Assembly (NCBI RefSeq): GCF_001612905.1
Contig: NZ_BDBI01000026.1
Coordinates: 62,001 to 126,000 of the forward strand
Length of the DNA: 64,000 bases
Source: Nocardia ignorata NBRC 108230
GTDB taxonomy: Bacteria; Actinomycetota; Actinomycetes; Mycobacteriales; Mycobacteriaceae
Direction of reading: 5' to 3'
Shown piece by piece: positions 25,818 through 33,396 of this stretch (positions are counted from its first letter, which is position 1; each line of letters begins with the position of its first letter). Both the position numbers and the translations under genes were made by a program. A model generated the notes under the pieces. It did not search any database. It saw only the letters and a list, made by a program, of their open reading frames with translations, and had not been told where the DNA came from.

Positions 25818-25830
25818 CGGCGAACACCTC

Positions 25831-25852
25831 TCTGTCGACATCTGACAGATGT
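25831..25852. promoter_or_regulatory. Overlapping dyads upstream of the LLM oxidoreductase
   Basis: TCTGTC...GACAGA (25831-25849) and ACATCT-GAC-AGATGT (25838-25852) overlap just before the LLM start. They could be an operator for an unidentified regulator; the signal is short. Confidence 0.35.
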
Positions 25853-25939
25853 TCCGACGACGAGCCCGCCCGAAATTCATCGCCGACCCGCTCGTGCGAC
25901 TGTCCGACCGGGGACTTCGGTGGGCTCGACGCGGCAGAC

Positions 25940-25970
25940 TTGACCCTCACGTAACGTCAGGCTCGACGAT
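25940..25970 (+). promoter_or_regulatory. MerR-type promoter/operator of the VOC gene (19-bp spacer)
   Basis: TTGACC (25940-25945) and GACGAT (25965-25970) are separated by 19 bases, longer than normal, and the spacer carries CCTCACGT-A-ACGTCAGG (25945-25961), a dyad with one mismatch. This is the classic MerR-family arrangement in which the regulator twists an overlong promoter. The start codon at 25978 follows the -10 by 7 bases. Confidence 0.75.
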
Positions 25971-25977
25971 CGCTCGT

Positions 25978-26472
25978 ATGAACTTTCCAGCTTTCGAGAT
26001 GAGTCCGGTGCCCGTTCCCGGTCCAGATGCTGTTGCGCCGCAGCCGTTCCGCGGCATCTACGGGATGCCGATGTTCGTGATCGTGCCGTGTGCCGATATC
26101 GCGAAGTCGGTGGAATTCTGGGTGGAGGGGCTCGGGTTCTTCGACTTCTTCACCGCGCCGGGGCAGGTGACGCACCTGCGGCGGTGGGCGTTTCAGGATG
26201 TGCTTCTCGTGCCGGGGGCGCAGGCGGAAGGACCGGGTGGGCTCACGGTGAGTTTCTCCTGCGTGCTCGATGAGATCGACGGCATCGCCGCGGCGTGCGA
26301 GCGCGCGGTGCCGGGGTGCACGGTCGGCCCACGGGTGATGCCGTGGAATTCGATGGAACTCGAGGTGGTGACTCCGGAGCACACGCGTGTGGTGATGACC
26401 GCGGCCCGCCCGTACGACCCGGACAGCCCGGCGGCCGAGCACCTGCGGTCGATGGGGATCGAGGGGCCCTGA
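25978..26472 (+). CDS. VOC-superfamily protein (glyoxalase/bleomycin-resistance type)
   Basis: A 164-residue protein with one recognisable VOC repeat: GIYGMPMFVIVPCADIAKSV, FWVEGLGFFDFF and LRRWAFQDVLLVPG at the front, and ELEVVTPEHTRVVMTAARP at the end, which is the usual beta-alpha-beta3 pattern. Such proteins bind metals or sequester small toxic molecules. ATG 25978 is leaderless behind a MerR-type promoter; ATG 25999 is possible. The TipAS-type MerR gene follows eight bases after its stop and is probably cotranscribed, so the two form an inducible drug-response pair. Confidence 0.8.
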   Translation: MNFPAFEMSPVPVPGPDAVAPQPFRGIYGMPMFVIVPCADIAKSVEFWVEGLGFFDFFTAPGQVTHLRRWAFQDVLLVPGAQAEGPGGLTVSFSCVLDEIDGIAAACERAVPGCTVGPRVMPWNSMELEVVTPEHTRVVMTAARPYDPDSPAAEHLRSMGIEGP

Positions 26473-26479
26473 CGGCACA

Positions 26480-27280
26480 ATGGTGGTCGTGACCACCTCG
26501 CCACACACCGTCGGCGCCACGGCGCGGCTGCTCGGTGTCACCACCCGCACCCTGCATCACTGGGATGCGATCGGGTTGGTCTGCCCGTCGGAGCGCAGCC
26601 CCGGCGGGTACCGGCTCTACAGCGCGGCCGAGGTGGCGCGCGCCCACCGTGTGCTGGTCTACCGCGAACTCGGCGTACCCCTCGACGACATCGCGGGCCT
26701 GCTGGACGCACGGACCGCCGACGCTCTCAGCACCCTGCGCGAGCAGCGCGCCGAACTCGAGGCCCGCATCCATCGGCTACGCGGGATGGCCGATGCGGTG
26801 GATCGGCTGATCGAGGCACGCGAGTCGGGCATCCTGCTCCCCGCCGAGGACCAGGTCGCGATCTTCGGCGACGGATGGGAACCGGCGTGGGTCGAGCAGG
26901 CCCGCGACCGCTGGGGCGAGACCCCGCAGTGGGCGCAGTACGCCGAACGCGTCGCCGACCGCACGCCCGAGGACTGGCGCAAGATCTCCGACGACCTGTC
27001 CGCCCTGCACACCGACCTCGCCGCGGCGCTGCGCCACGGTGTCACACCGGGCAGCCCGGAAGCCGCCACCCTCGCCGAACGCCACCGCGACTCCCTCGCG
27101 GTCTATTTCGACTGCACCCACGCCATGCACGTCTGCCTGGCCCGCACCTACCGCACCGATCCCGGCTACACCGGCTTCTACGACTCCCTCGCACCCGGCC
27201 TGACCCGCTGGCTGTGCGCCGTCATCGACGCCAACGCCCGAGCCAACGGCATCGACCCAGCCACCGCGACCTGGAGTTGA
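26480..27280 (+). CDS. MerR-family regulator with TipAS ligand domain
   Basis: A 266-residue activator. Residues about 8-75 form the MerR DNA-binding domain (VGATARLLGVTTRTLHHWDA, GLVCPSERSPGGYRLYS), a dimerisation helix runs to about 120, and residues about 130-250 match the TipAS antibiotic-recognition domain (EQARDRWGETPQWAQYAERV, HRDSLAVYFDCTHAMHVCLA). TipAS domains capture thiopeptide and related drugs, then activate. GTG 26489 is an alternative start. Genes upstream encode the VOC protein whose promoter has the 19-base spacer this family acts on, so autoregulation through that promoter is likely. Confidence 0.87.
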   Translation: MVVVTTSPHTVGATARLLGVTTRTLHHWDAIGLVCPSERSPGGYRLYSAAEVARAHRVLVYRELGVPLDDIAGLLDARTADALSTLREQRAELEARIHRLRGMADAVDRLIEARESGILLPAEDQVAIFGDGWEPAWVEQARDRWGETPQWAQYAERVADRTPEDWRKISDDLSALHTDLAAALRHGVTPGSPEAATLAERHRDSLAVYFDCTHAMHVCLARTYRTDPGYTGFYDSLAPGLTRWLCAVIDANARANGIDPATATWS

Positions 27281-27305
27281 CTGCCGTCTTCACAGGGCGG
27301 TGTGT

Positions 27306-27683
27306 TCAATTCGCGAGGACGACCAGACCGGCGCCTATCAGCGCCACCAGTGCGATCACGTCGGCACGGGCCACCCGAAGGGTTCGAGCGTTGAGTTCGC
27401 CCGGCCCGATCACCACGGTGAGCACGAGAAACTTAGCGGTGCTGACGATTGCGGCCGTGAGCGTGACAGTCCTGGCGGCAGGAACCACAGCGCCGATGAT
27501 CAATCCGAACCCCACCGTCGCGAGCAACACCGCGCGATGACGCAGGAGAAGCTCCAGATCCTTGTCTGTGACCTCGGTGCCATAGGCGATGCTCGCCCGT
27601 CGCGGCGACAACGCGACCACACCCGGCACGATGTGCAGAATTCCGACGCCGACCAGCAGCGTCGCGACGATGCCTGCGCCCAC
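27306..27683 (-). CDS. Small four-helix membrane protein
   Basis: A 125-residue protein with about four hydrophobic segments (GIVATLLVGVGILHIVPGVVAL, AVLLATVGFGLIIGAVVPA, LTAAIVSTAKFLVLTVVIG, IALVALIGAGLVVLAN) and a short LELLLRHRAVLLA motif between the first two. The LLRHRA motif occurs in a family often mislabelled phosphopantetheine adenylyltransferase; no such catalytic motif is present. GTG 27683 has GGAGGA eight bases upstream, better than ATG 27725. Function unknown. It follows the MerR gene convergently, with a 25-base gap. Confidence 0.6.
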   Translation of the reverse strand: MGAGIVATLLVGVGILHIVPGVVALSPRRASIAYGTEVTDKDLELLLRHRAVLLATVGFGLIIGAVVPAARTVTLTAAIVSTAKFLVLTVVIGPGELNARTLRVARADVIALVALIGAGLVVLAN

Positions 27684-27825
27684 CTTGCGCTCCTCCGTTT
27701 CGCCTACCTGAAGTCGTGCAAGCATGTCCGGTACTGGCGGACGACCACTTCCGTAAACGTGTCGTATTCCGGCGGACGGCTTCGGCCGTGGCGCGCAGTT
27801 TCGTCGAGAACGCGCGTCACGAGCC

Positions 27826-28380
27826 CTATGCGGTGGTCACCCAGACCTGATAGCGACCGGAATCCCCCGGAGCCTCGGCCGCGCGCAGACCGGTCTCGAC
27901 CAGGTGATAACCGAGCCTGCGAGGCACTGCCGCGCTGCGGACATTGGCCGCGTCGCAACGGATTTCGACGCGCTCGATGTGGGGGAGCGCGAGAGCGGCG
28001 GCGGTGAGCGCGCGCGCCGCCCGCGTGATCACGCCGCGACCGGTATGGGCGACGTGACACCAATACCCGATTTCCAGTGCTCCGGCCGCCACCCGGTCGT
28101 GCAGCCCGATACCACCGGCGACTTCGCCTGGCGCAGCGAAGATTCCGTACAGATACCCGCCGCCCGGAGTCGGCCACCGTGTACTCGAGATCTCGATGGA
28201 AAGCCGCTGATCCTCCCGCGTGGGTGGTTCCGCCGCCCACGCCATCCACCGGTGCAGGTGCTCGTGCGAATCGATGAGCGCGGCCAACCGGCTGTCAACG
28301 TCCTCCAGTCGCCACCGGCGCACGACCAGATCACCCATGTCGATACGCTCCGGCGGCGTCGCCGCGACGTCGATTCCCAT
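27826..28380 (-). CDS. GNAT-family N-acetyltransferase (RimJ-like)
   Basis: A 184-residue acetyltransferase resembling the RimJ/RimL type that acetylates protein N-termini or small amines. The front matches LVVRRWRLEDVDSRLAALIDSHEHLHRWMAWA, and the acetyl-CoA part has IGYWCHVAHTGRGVITRAAR, in which TGRGV stands where the pyrophosphate loop (Q/RxxGxG/A) is expected, followed by VEIRCDAANVRSAAVPRRLG. ATG 28380 begins GIDVAATPPER; ATG 28338 (MGDLVVRRW) is an alternative. It lies between unrelated genes and its substrate is unknown. Confidence 0.82.
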   Translation of the reverse strand: MGIDVAATPPERIDMGDLVVRRWRLEDVDSRLAALIDSHEHLHRWMAWAAEPPTREDQRLSIEISSTRWPTPGGGYLYGIFAAPGEVAGGIGLHDRVAAGALEIGYWCHVAHTGRGVITRAARALTAAALALPHIERVEIRCDAANVRSAAVPRRLGYHLVETGLRAAEAPGDSGRYQVWVTTA

Positions 28381-28431
28381 AGTCGATAATCGCCGGACCC
28401 GGAGCGCCACGTCAAAGCGTTTTCGCCGAGG

Positions 28432-28989
28432 TCAGGAGAGGCGGTGGAGGATTCCGAGGGCGATATCGGTGGCGGCAGCAGCCATCTGGTCGTCGGGCAG
28501 ATCCAGATCACCCATCATCGACACACTCCAGCTGATCGCCAGGAGCGCCTGCCGGGCGTAGTAGACATCCAGCGGTGCCCGATCGGGGTCCGTCATGAGG
28601 TCGGCGAGCACGCGGAATTGGTAGCGCAGGCCCGCGCCGAACCCGAGATCGCGGAACGCGGGCTGATTCTCGTGCCAGAACCGCACCATATCGCGGCCGA
28701 GACTGTGCAGCAGGGCACTGTAGCGGCGCAGAATCTGCTCAGCCCGTTCCTGGCCGGCCGGGGCTTGTTCGGCCCAGCCCACGATGTCGTCGATGCCGCG
28801 TCGCAGGTCGTCGGAGAGGCTGACGACGATGTCTTCCTTGGTCCGGAAGTGGTAGTACAGCGCGGCTTTCGTGACACCGAGCCGCTCGGCGATCTCCCGC
28901 AGCGAGGTCTTCTCGTAGCCGCGCTCGGCGAACAACTCCATCGCCACAGCGCGGATGCGGTCCTTGGTGTCGCTACGACGTCCGTCCAC
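28432..28989 (-). CDS. TetR-family regulator
   Basis: A 185-residue TetR repressor. Residues about 8-52 form the HTH: TKDRIRAVAMELFAERGYEKTS then LREIAERLGVTKAALYYHFRTK with the typical YYHF recognition helix. The ligand domain contains LAISWSVSMMGDLDLP and a Met/Asp-rich stretch. The GTG start has AAGGA five bases upstream. It is divergent from the truncated methyltransferase at 29046; the short gap holds TTGACG-17-TACCGT, a good sigma-A-type promoter for the methyltransferase that this regulator could occlude. Confidence 0.88.
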   Translation of the reverse strand: MDGRRSDTKDRIRAVAMELFAERGYEKTSLREIAERLGVTKAALYYHFRTKEDIVVSLSDDLRRGIDDIVGWAEQAPAGQERAEQILRRYSALLHSLGRDMVRFWHENQPAFRDLGFGAGLRYQFRVLADLMTDPDRAPLDVYYARQALLAISWSVSMMGDLDLPDDQMAAAATDIALGILHRLS

Positions 28990-29002
28990 GGAATTCCTTT
29001 GC

Positions 29003-29031
29003 TTGACGACCGGCTAGGAGGAGCCTACCGT
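29003..29031 (+). promoter_or_regulatory. Promoter in front of the truncated methyltransferase
   Basis: TTGACG (29003-29008) and TACCGT (29026-29031) with a 17-base spacer, near ideal for the housekeeping sigma factor. The AGGAGG inside the spacer has no start codon at usual distance. Confidence 0.5.
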
Positions 29032-29045
29032 CGCCAGGTATCGGC

Positions 29046-29669
29046 GTGCGTCTCGTCGACGATCAGGTCGCCGACGCGGTCGCCGCCGGATGCCGCCAGC
29101 TCGTCCTGCTCGGCGCCGGTCTGGACACCCGGGCCTATCACCTGGGGCTGCGCGCCGATGTCACCGTGTACGAACTCGACCTTCCCGCGCTGTTCTCCTT
29201 CAAAGAAGCTGTACTGCGCGCGACGGGCGCCATACCGACGACCCGCCGGCACATCCTCCCGATCGATCTACGCGAAGCGTGGGCATCACGGTTGCGGGAC
29301 ACAGGCTTTCGGCCCGACCAGCCGACAGTGTGGATCGATGAGGGCGCGCTTCCCTATCTTCCCGCGGCCGATCATCGGCGAGCCGTCGCAACGCTCACGG
29401 GCCTCTCGGCGCCGGGCAGCAGATTCGGTCTCAGCCGATTCACCGTCGACGACGACGCACCGCACTACGTCGAACTGCGCAGACTCGTGTCCGGTGACGA
29501 GGACGCCGCGGCTCCACTGTCCGACGGCGACCGGCCCGGCCCGCAGTGGCTCGTCGACCACGGATGGCGAACCGAGTTCCGTGCCTGGGACGACATGATC
29601 GCTCCGCTCGGACGAGAGGTCGCGGTGCACGACCCACACGTCGGCGTCGTCCACGCCGTGCGGGAGTAG
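29046..29669 (+). CDS. Class I SAM-dependent methyltransferase (PPM/LCMT type), N-terminally truncated
   Basis: A 207-residue methyltransferase of the leucine-carboxyl-type group common in Nocardia and mycobacteria. SAM motif I is LVLLGAGLDTRAYHLG, then VYELDLPALFSFKEAVL and VWIDEGALPYLP. Family members are usually 270-300 residues; here the frame opens right before the Rossmann core, so about 70-90 residues of the N-terminal cap are missing. The gap upstream holds a promoter (TTGACG at 29003-29008, TACCGT at 29026-29031) and an AGGAGG at 29016-29021 with no start codon at normal spacing. It may be a decaying gene or a short expressed form. Confidence 0.7.
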   Translation: MRLVDDQVADAVAAGCRQLVLLGAGLDTRAYHLGLRADVTVYELDLPALFSFKEAVLRATGAIPTTRRHILPIDLREAWASRLRDTGFRPDQPTVWIDEGALPYLPAADHRRAVATLTGLSAPGSRFGLSRFTVDDDAPHYVELRRLVSGDEDAAAPLSDGDRPGPQWLVDHGWRTEFRAWDDMIAPLGREVAVHDPHVGVVHAVRE

Positions 29670-29848
29670 CGCTCCCGCGTGACACGGATAACGGACCGAC
29701 ATGCACCCAGGTCACGCACCACGAAACGCCCTCGCTCGCAGGACTTTCGGCGCCGCTGTGATCGTCGGCGCAGCAGTGCGCCGCGGTGGCCGGTCGTGGC
29801 CGTGCTCACAGGCGGCCCTACCTGGTCAAAGGGGGCGGCGGGCGCTGA

Positions 29849-29854
29849 TAGGCT
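29849..29854 (+). promoter_or_regulatory. -10 box of the pyr operon
   Basis: TAGGCT with GTCAAA at 29825-29830, 18 bases upstream, in the 244-base gap 29670-29913. Transcription would start near 29861 and give a leader of about 50 bases before the leader ORF. The rest of the gap shows no gene. Confidence 0.5.
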
Positions 29855-29883
29855 GACGGGCGAGTGAGACATCCTTTAACGGA

Positions 29884-29899
29884 CCGTCCGGTGAGGCGG
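29884..29899 (+). promoter_or_regulatory. PyrR-binding loop in the pyr leader
   Basis: CCGTCC-GGTG-AGGCGG forms a short stem-loop whose core GTCCGGTGAGGC fits the PyrR RNA target consensus (UCCnGnGAGGY). It ends three bases before the AAGGAGG Shine-Dalgarno of the 37-codon leader ORF. In mycobacteria PyrR with uridine nucleotides binds such a loop and blocks translation; the same is likely here. Confidence 0.72.
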
Positions 29900-29913
29900 G
29901 GAAGGAGGTCGGC

Positions 29914-30027
29914 ATGGCTGTGCCCGAACGGGCGGCCAAAACCGGCGTGAGCGAGCGTGCGAGCGAACCAACAACGCAGCGCGCATCGCGCACCTGGCCG
30001 CCGAGCGCCAGCGAGGTGGACTGGTGA
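29914..30027 (+). CDS. 37-residue leader ORF of the pyr operon
   Basis: A small frame starting ATG 29914 and ending TGA 30025-30027, encoding 37 residues (MAVPERAAKTGVSERA..., ending SASEVDW). It has a perfect AAGGAGG Shine-Dalgarno (29902-29908) five bases upstream and its stop overlaps the pyrR GTG start (GTGA). Together with the adjacent PyrR-binding loop this looks like a translated leader coupled to pyrR: when PyrR covers the loop, leader and hence pyrR translation would stop. The peptide itself shows no domain; it may be only a translation-coupling device. Confidence 0.65.
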   Translation: MAVPERAAKTGVSERASEPTTQRASRTWPPSASEVDW

Positions 30028-30620
30028 GCGAAACATCGCAGCGGCACACCCCGGAATGGGTGGCGGCCGGGCGGGAGCTGTTGTCGCCGTCGGATGTGCA
30101 ACGCACCGTAGCGCGCATCGCGCACCAGATCATCGAGAAGACCGCCCTGGATTCCGGCGACGCCGACGCACCGCGGGTGGTTCTCATGGGAATCCCTACG
30201 CGCGGCACCACCCTGGCCAACCGGCTGGCGGACAAGATCGAGGAGTTCTCCGGCGTCCGGCCGGCGCTCGGCTCGCTCGACATCACCCTCTACCGCGACG
30301 ACCTGCGCAGCCGTCCGCACCGTCCGCTGGAACGCACCTCGGTGCCCGACGGCGGCATCGAGAACGCCCTCGTCGTCCTCGTCGACGACGTGCTGTTCTC
30401 CGGGCGCACCGTCCGCAGCGCCCTCGACGGCCTGCGCGACCTCGGTCGCCCCCGCGCCGTGCAGCTGGCGGTCCTCATCGACCGAGGACACCGCGAACTG
30501 CCGATCCGCGCCGACTACGTGGGCAAGAACGTGCCGACCTCGCGCGCCGAGGACATCTCGGTCCTGCTCACCGAACACGACGGCCACGACGGCGTCTACC
30601 TGCATCAGGAGGCGAAATGA
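30024..30620 (+). CDS. pyrR: PyrR bifunctional regulator / uracil phosphoribosyltransferase
   Basis: A 198-residue protein that senses UMP/UTP and binds pyr mRNA, with weak uracil phosphoribosyltransferase activity. The PRPP loop ALVVLVDDVLFSGRTVRSAL is intact and MGIPTRGTTLANRLADKI and ITLYRDDL match the family. GTG 30024 overlaps the leader ORF stop; a GAGG sits seven bases upstream. Its stop overlaps the pyrB ATG (ATGA). It is the first enzyme gene of leader-pyrR-pyrB-pyrC-orf-carA-carB-pyrF, and its own target loop lies at 29884-29899. Confidence 0.95.
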   Translation: MSETSQRHTPEWVAAGRELLSPSDVQRTVARIAHQIIEKTALDSGDADAPRVVLMGIPTRGTTLANRLADKIEEFSGVRPALGSLDITLYRDDLRSRPHRPLERTSVPDGGIENALVVLVDDVLFSGRTVRSALDGLRDLGRPRAVQLAVLIDRGHRELPIRADYVGKNVPTSRAEDISVLLTEHDGHDGVYLHQEAK

Positions 30621-31570
30621 AGCACCTGCTGACCGTCGCCGACCTGGATCGCGCCGCCGCCACCGAACTGCTCGACGAAGCCGAACGCTTCGAACAGGCC
30701 CTGCTCGGCCGCGAAGTGAAGAAGCTGCCGACCCTGCGCGGGCGCACCGTGATGACGGTGTTCTACGAGAACTCCACCCGCACCCGCGTCTCCTTCGAGG
30801 TCGCCGGTAAGTGGATGAGCGCCGACGTGATCAATGTGAGCGCGTCGAGTTCGTCGGTCTCCAAGGGCGAATCGCTGCGCGACACCGCGCTCACCCTGCA
30901 CGCGGCGGGCGCCGACGCGCTGATCGTGCGCCACCCCGCCTCGGGCGCGGCGCACCAGATCGCGCGCTGGATGGAACAGTGGGCCCGCGAGGAGAACCGG
31001 CAGGCCCCGTCGATCATCAACGCGGGCGACGGTACCCACCAGCACCCCACCCAGGCGCTGCTCGACGCGCTGACCCTGCGTCAGCGCCTCGGCGACATCG
31101 AGGGCAAGCGGGTGGTGCTGGTCGGCGACATCCTGCACAGCCGGGTCGCCCGGTCCAACGTCGTGCTGCTCAACACTCTCGGCGCCGAAGTGGTGCTGGT
31201 CGCGCCGCGCACGCTGCTGCCGGTCGGGGTCGACGCCTGGCCCTGCCGGGTCGCGACTTCCCTCGATGCCGAACTGCCCGGCGCCGACGCGGTGATGATG
31301 CTGCGCGTGCAGGCGGAGCGGATGAACGGCGGGTTCTTCCCGTCGGCCCGCGAATACTCGATCAACTACGGATTGTCCGAGCGCAGGCTCGCGCTGCTCG
31401 ACGACGACGCGGTGGTCCTGCACCCCGGTCCGATGCTGCGCGGCATGGAAATCGCCTCGGCCGTCGCGGACTCACCGAAAGCCGCTGTGCTGCAGCAGGT
31501 TTCCAATGGTGTGCACATGCGGATGGCCGTGCTGTTCCGGCTGCTCGTCGGCCAGGAGGAAACGGTATGA
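30617..31570 (+). CDS. pyrB: Aspartate carbamoyltransferase catalytic subunit
   Basis: A 317-residue enzyme condensing carbamoyl phosphate with aspartate. Carbamoyl-phosphate loop YENSTRTRVSFEVAGKWM and the HPTQALLDALTLRQR signature are present. The ending HPGPMLRGMEIASAVADS is typical. No separate regulatory subunit gene (pyrI) is visible, so it is the class that works without PyrI. The ATG overlaps the pyrR stop and the stop overlaps pyrC, which is tight operon packing. Confidence 0.96.
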   Translation: MKHLLTVADLDRAAATELLDEAERFEQALLGREVKKLPTLRGRTVMTVFYENSTRTRVSFEVAGKWMSADVINVSASSSSVSKGESLRDTALTLHAAGADALIVRHPASGAAHQIARWMEQWAREENRQAPSIINAGDGTHQHPTQALLDALTLRQRLGDIEGKRVVLVGDILHSRVARSNVVLLNTLGAEVVLVAPRTLLPVGVDAWPCRVATSLDAELPGADAVMMLRVQAERMNGGFFPSAREYSINYGLSERRLALLDDDAVVLHPGPMLRGMEIASAVADSPKAAVLQQVSNGVHMRMAVLFRLLVGQEETV

Positions 31571-32865
31571 CAGAGCTGCTCATCAAGAACGTCAAGCCCT
31601 ACGGTGAGGGTGAAGCGGTCGACGTGCTCGTGCGCGGCACCGTCATCGCCGAGATCGGTTCCGGTCTCACGGCCGCCGACGACGCCGAGATCATCGAGGG
31701 CAACGGCCAGATCCTGCTGCCCGGCTTCGTCGACCTGCACACCCACCTGCGCGAACCCGGCCGCGAAGACACCGAGACCATCGAAACCGGTTCCGCCGCG
31801 GCCGCTCTCGGCGGGTATACCGCCGTGTTCGCCATGGCCAACACCAGTCCGGTCGCGGATTCGCATGTCATCACCGATCACGTGTGGCGACGCGGCCAGG
31901 AGGTCGGCCTGGTCGATGTGTTCCCCGTCGGCGCGGTGACGGTCGGCCTGGAAGGCAAGCAGCTCGCGGAGATGGGCACCATGGCCGCCGGTGTCGGCCA
32001 GGTCCGGATGTTCTCCGACGACGGGCACTGCGTCTACGACCCGCTCATCATGCGGCGCGCGCTCGAGTACGCGAATTCGCTCGGTGTCCTGATCGCCCAG
32101 CATGCCGAGGAGCCGCGCCTGACCAAGGGCGCCGTCGCGCACGAGGGTCCGAACGCCGCCCGGCTCGGTCTGGCCGGCTGGCCGCGGGCCGCCGAGGAGT
32201 CGATCGTCGCGCGTGACGCCCTGCTCGCTCGCGACGCCGGTGCCCGCGTGCACATCTGCCACGCCTCCACCGCGGGCACCGTCGAGCTGGTGAAATGGGC
32301 CAAGTCCCAGGGGATCTCGATCACCGCCGAGGTGACCCCGCACCACCTGCTGCTCGACGACTCGCGCCTCGAGACCTACGACGCGGTCAACAAGGTGAAT
32401 CCGCCGCTGCGCGAGGCCTCCGACGCCGCCGCGCTGCGTCAGGCCCTGGCCGACGGAATCATCGACTGTGTCGCCACCGATCACGCCCCGCACGCCGAAC
32501 AGGACAAGTGCTGCGAGTTCGCGGTGGCGCGCCCCGGCATGCTCGGCCTCGAGACGGCCCTGTCGATCATCGTGCAGACGATGGTGCAGCCGGGTCTGCT
32601 CGACTGGCGCGGTGTCGCGAAGGTGATGAGCGAGAAGCCCGCCGCGATCGTCGGACTCGACGACCACGGCCGCCCGATCGCCGTCGGCGAACCCGCCAAC
32701 CTCACACTCATCGACCCCGACGCCGAGTGGACGGTGCGCGGCGCCGAACTGGCGAGCATCTCGAACAACACGCCGTTCGAGGACATGACGTTCCCGGCCG
32801 AGGTCACAGCCACCGTGCTGCGCGGCCGGGTAACTGCCCGCGAGGGCAAGGCGGTCGGGATCTAG
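31567..32865 (+). CDS. pyrC: Dihydroorotase
   Basis: A 432-residue zinc amidohydrolase that closes carbamoyl aspartate to dihydroorotate. The metal ligands are in FVDLHTHLREPGREDTETIE (HxH), ICHASTAGT and VATDHAPHAEQDK. This is the class I type close to allantoinases. ATG 31567 overlaps the pyrB stop by four bases. The next gene starts 12 bases after its stop. Confidence 0.95.
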   Translation: MTELLIKNVKPYGEGEAVDVLVRGTVIAEIGSGLTAADDAEIIEGNGQILLPGFVDLHTHLREPGREDTETIETGSAAAALGGYTAVFAMANTSPVADSHVITDHVWRRGQEVGLVDVFPVGAVTVGLEGKQLAEMGTMAAGVGQVRMFSDDGHCVYDPLIMRRALEYANSLGVLIAQHAEEPRLTKGAVAHEGPNAARLGLAGWPRAAEESIVARDALLARDAGARVHICHASTAGTVELVKWAKSQGISITAEVTPHHLLLDDSRLETYDAVNKVNPPLREASDAAALRQALADGIIDCVATDHAPHAEQDKCCEFAVARPGMLGLETALSIIVQTMVQPGLLDWRGVAKVMSEKPAAIVGLDDHGRPIAVGEPANLTLIDPDAEWTVRGAELASISNNTPFEDMTFPAEVTATVLRGRVTAREGKAVGI

Positions 32866-32877
32866 GGAGGCCAGGAC

Positions 32878-33396
32878 GTGGAGAGAACGCTGTGGGTAGT
32901 CGGGCTGCTGGCGGTATTCGTACTGTGCCTGTGGCTGATGTACCGGGCCTGGCAGAAGAAAGCCGCGAGCCAGCAGTCGCAGATCGGTGACCTGCCGACC
33001 GTGCCCGCCGAACTGGGTGCGCAACTGCTGGAGCCGACCACCGGTCTGTACCTGGGCAGCACCTTCGCACCCAGCTGGCAGAACCGGATCGCGGTCGGTG
33101 ACCTGGGGTTCCGCGCGACCGCCGAACTGACGCGGTTCGAACGCGGGATCCTGCTCGAACGTGACGGGGCGACGCCGATCTGGATTCCGCAGGAATCCGT
33201 GACGGCCGTGCGCACCGAGCGCGGACACGCGGGCAAAGTGATGACGGACAATGGTGTGCTGGTAATTCGCTGGACACTGCCGACCGGAACCGAGATCGAT
33301 ACCGGATTCCGGGGCGACGACAAGACGGTGTACCCGGCATGGACCGCGGATGCGACCAGGGTGACGACGGGAGACGAGACGAATGACGAAAGTTAA
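32878..33396 (+). CDS. Membrane-anchored PH-like protein between pyrC and carA
   Basis: A 172-residue protein with a membrane helix at about residues 5-24 (LWVVGLLAVFVLCLWLMYRA) and a globular domain (LYLGSTFAPSWQNRIAVGDLG, ILLERDGATPIWIPQESVTAVRTERGHAGK) resembling a PH-like beta barrel. The equivalent in M. tuberculosis (Rv1382, from memory) sits in the same place between pyrC and carA, where its role is unknown. The GTG start follows pyrC by 12 bases and its end overlaps carA by 14 bases. Function unknown. Confidence 0.75.
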   Translation: MERTLWVVGLLAVFVLCLWLMYRAWQKKAASQQSQIGDLPTVPAELGAQLLEPTTGLYLGSTFAPSWQNRIAVGDLGFRATAELTRFERGILLERDGATPIWIPQESVTAVRTERGHAGKVMTDNGVLVIRWTLPTGTEIDTGFRGDDKTVYPAWTADATRVTTGDETNDES

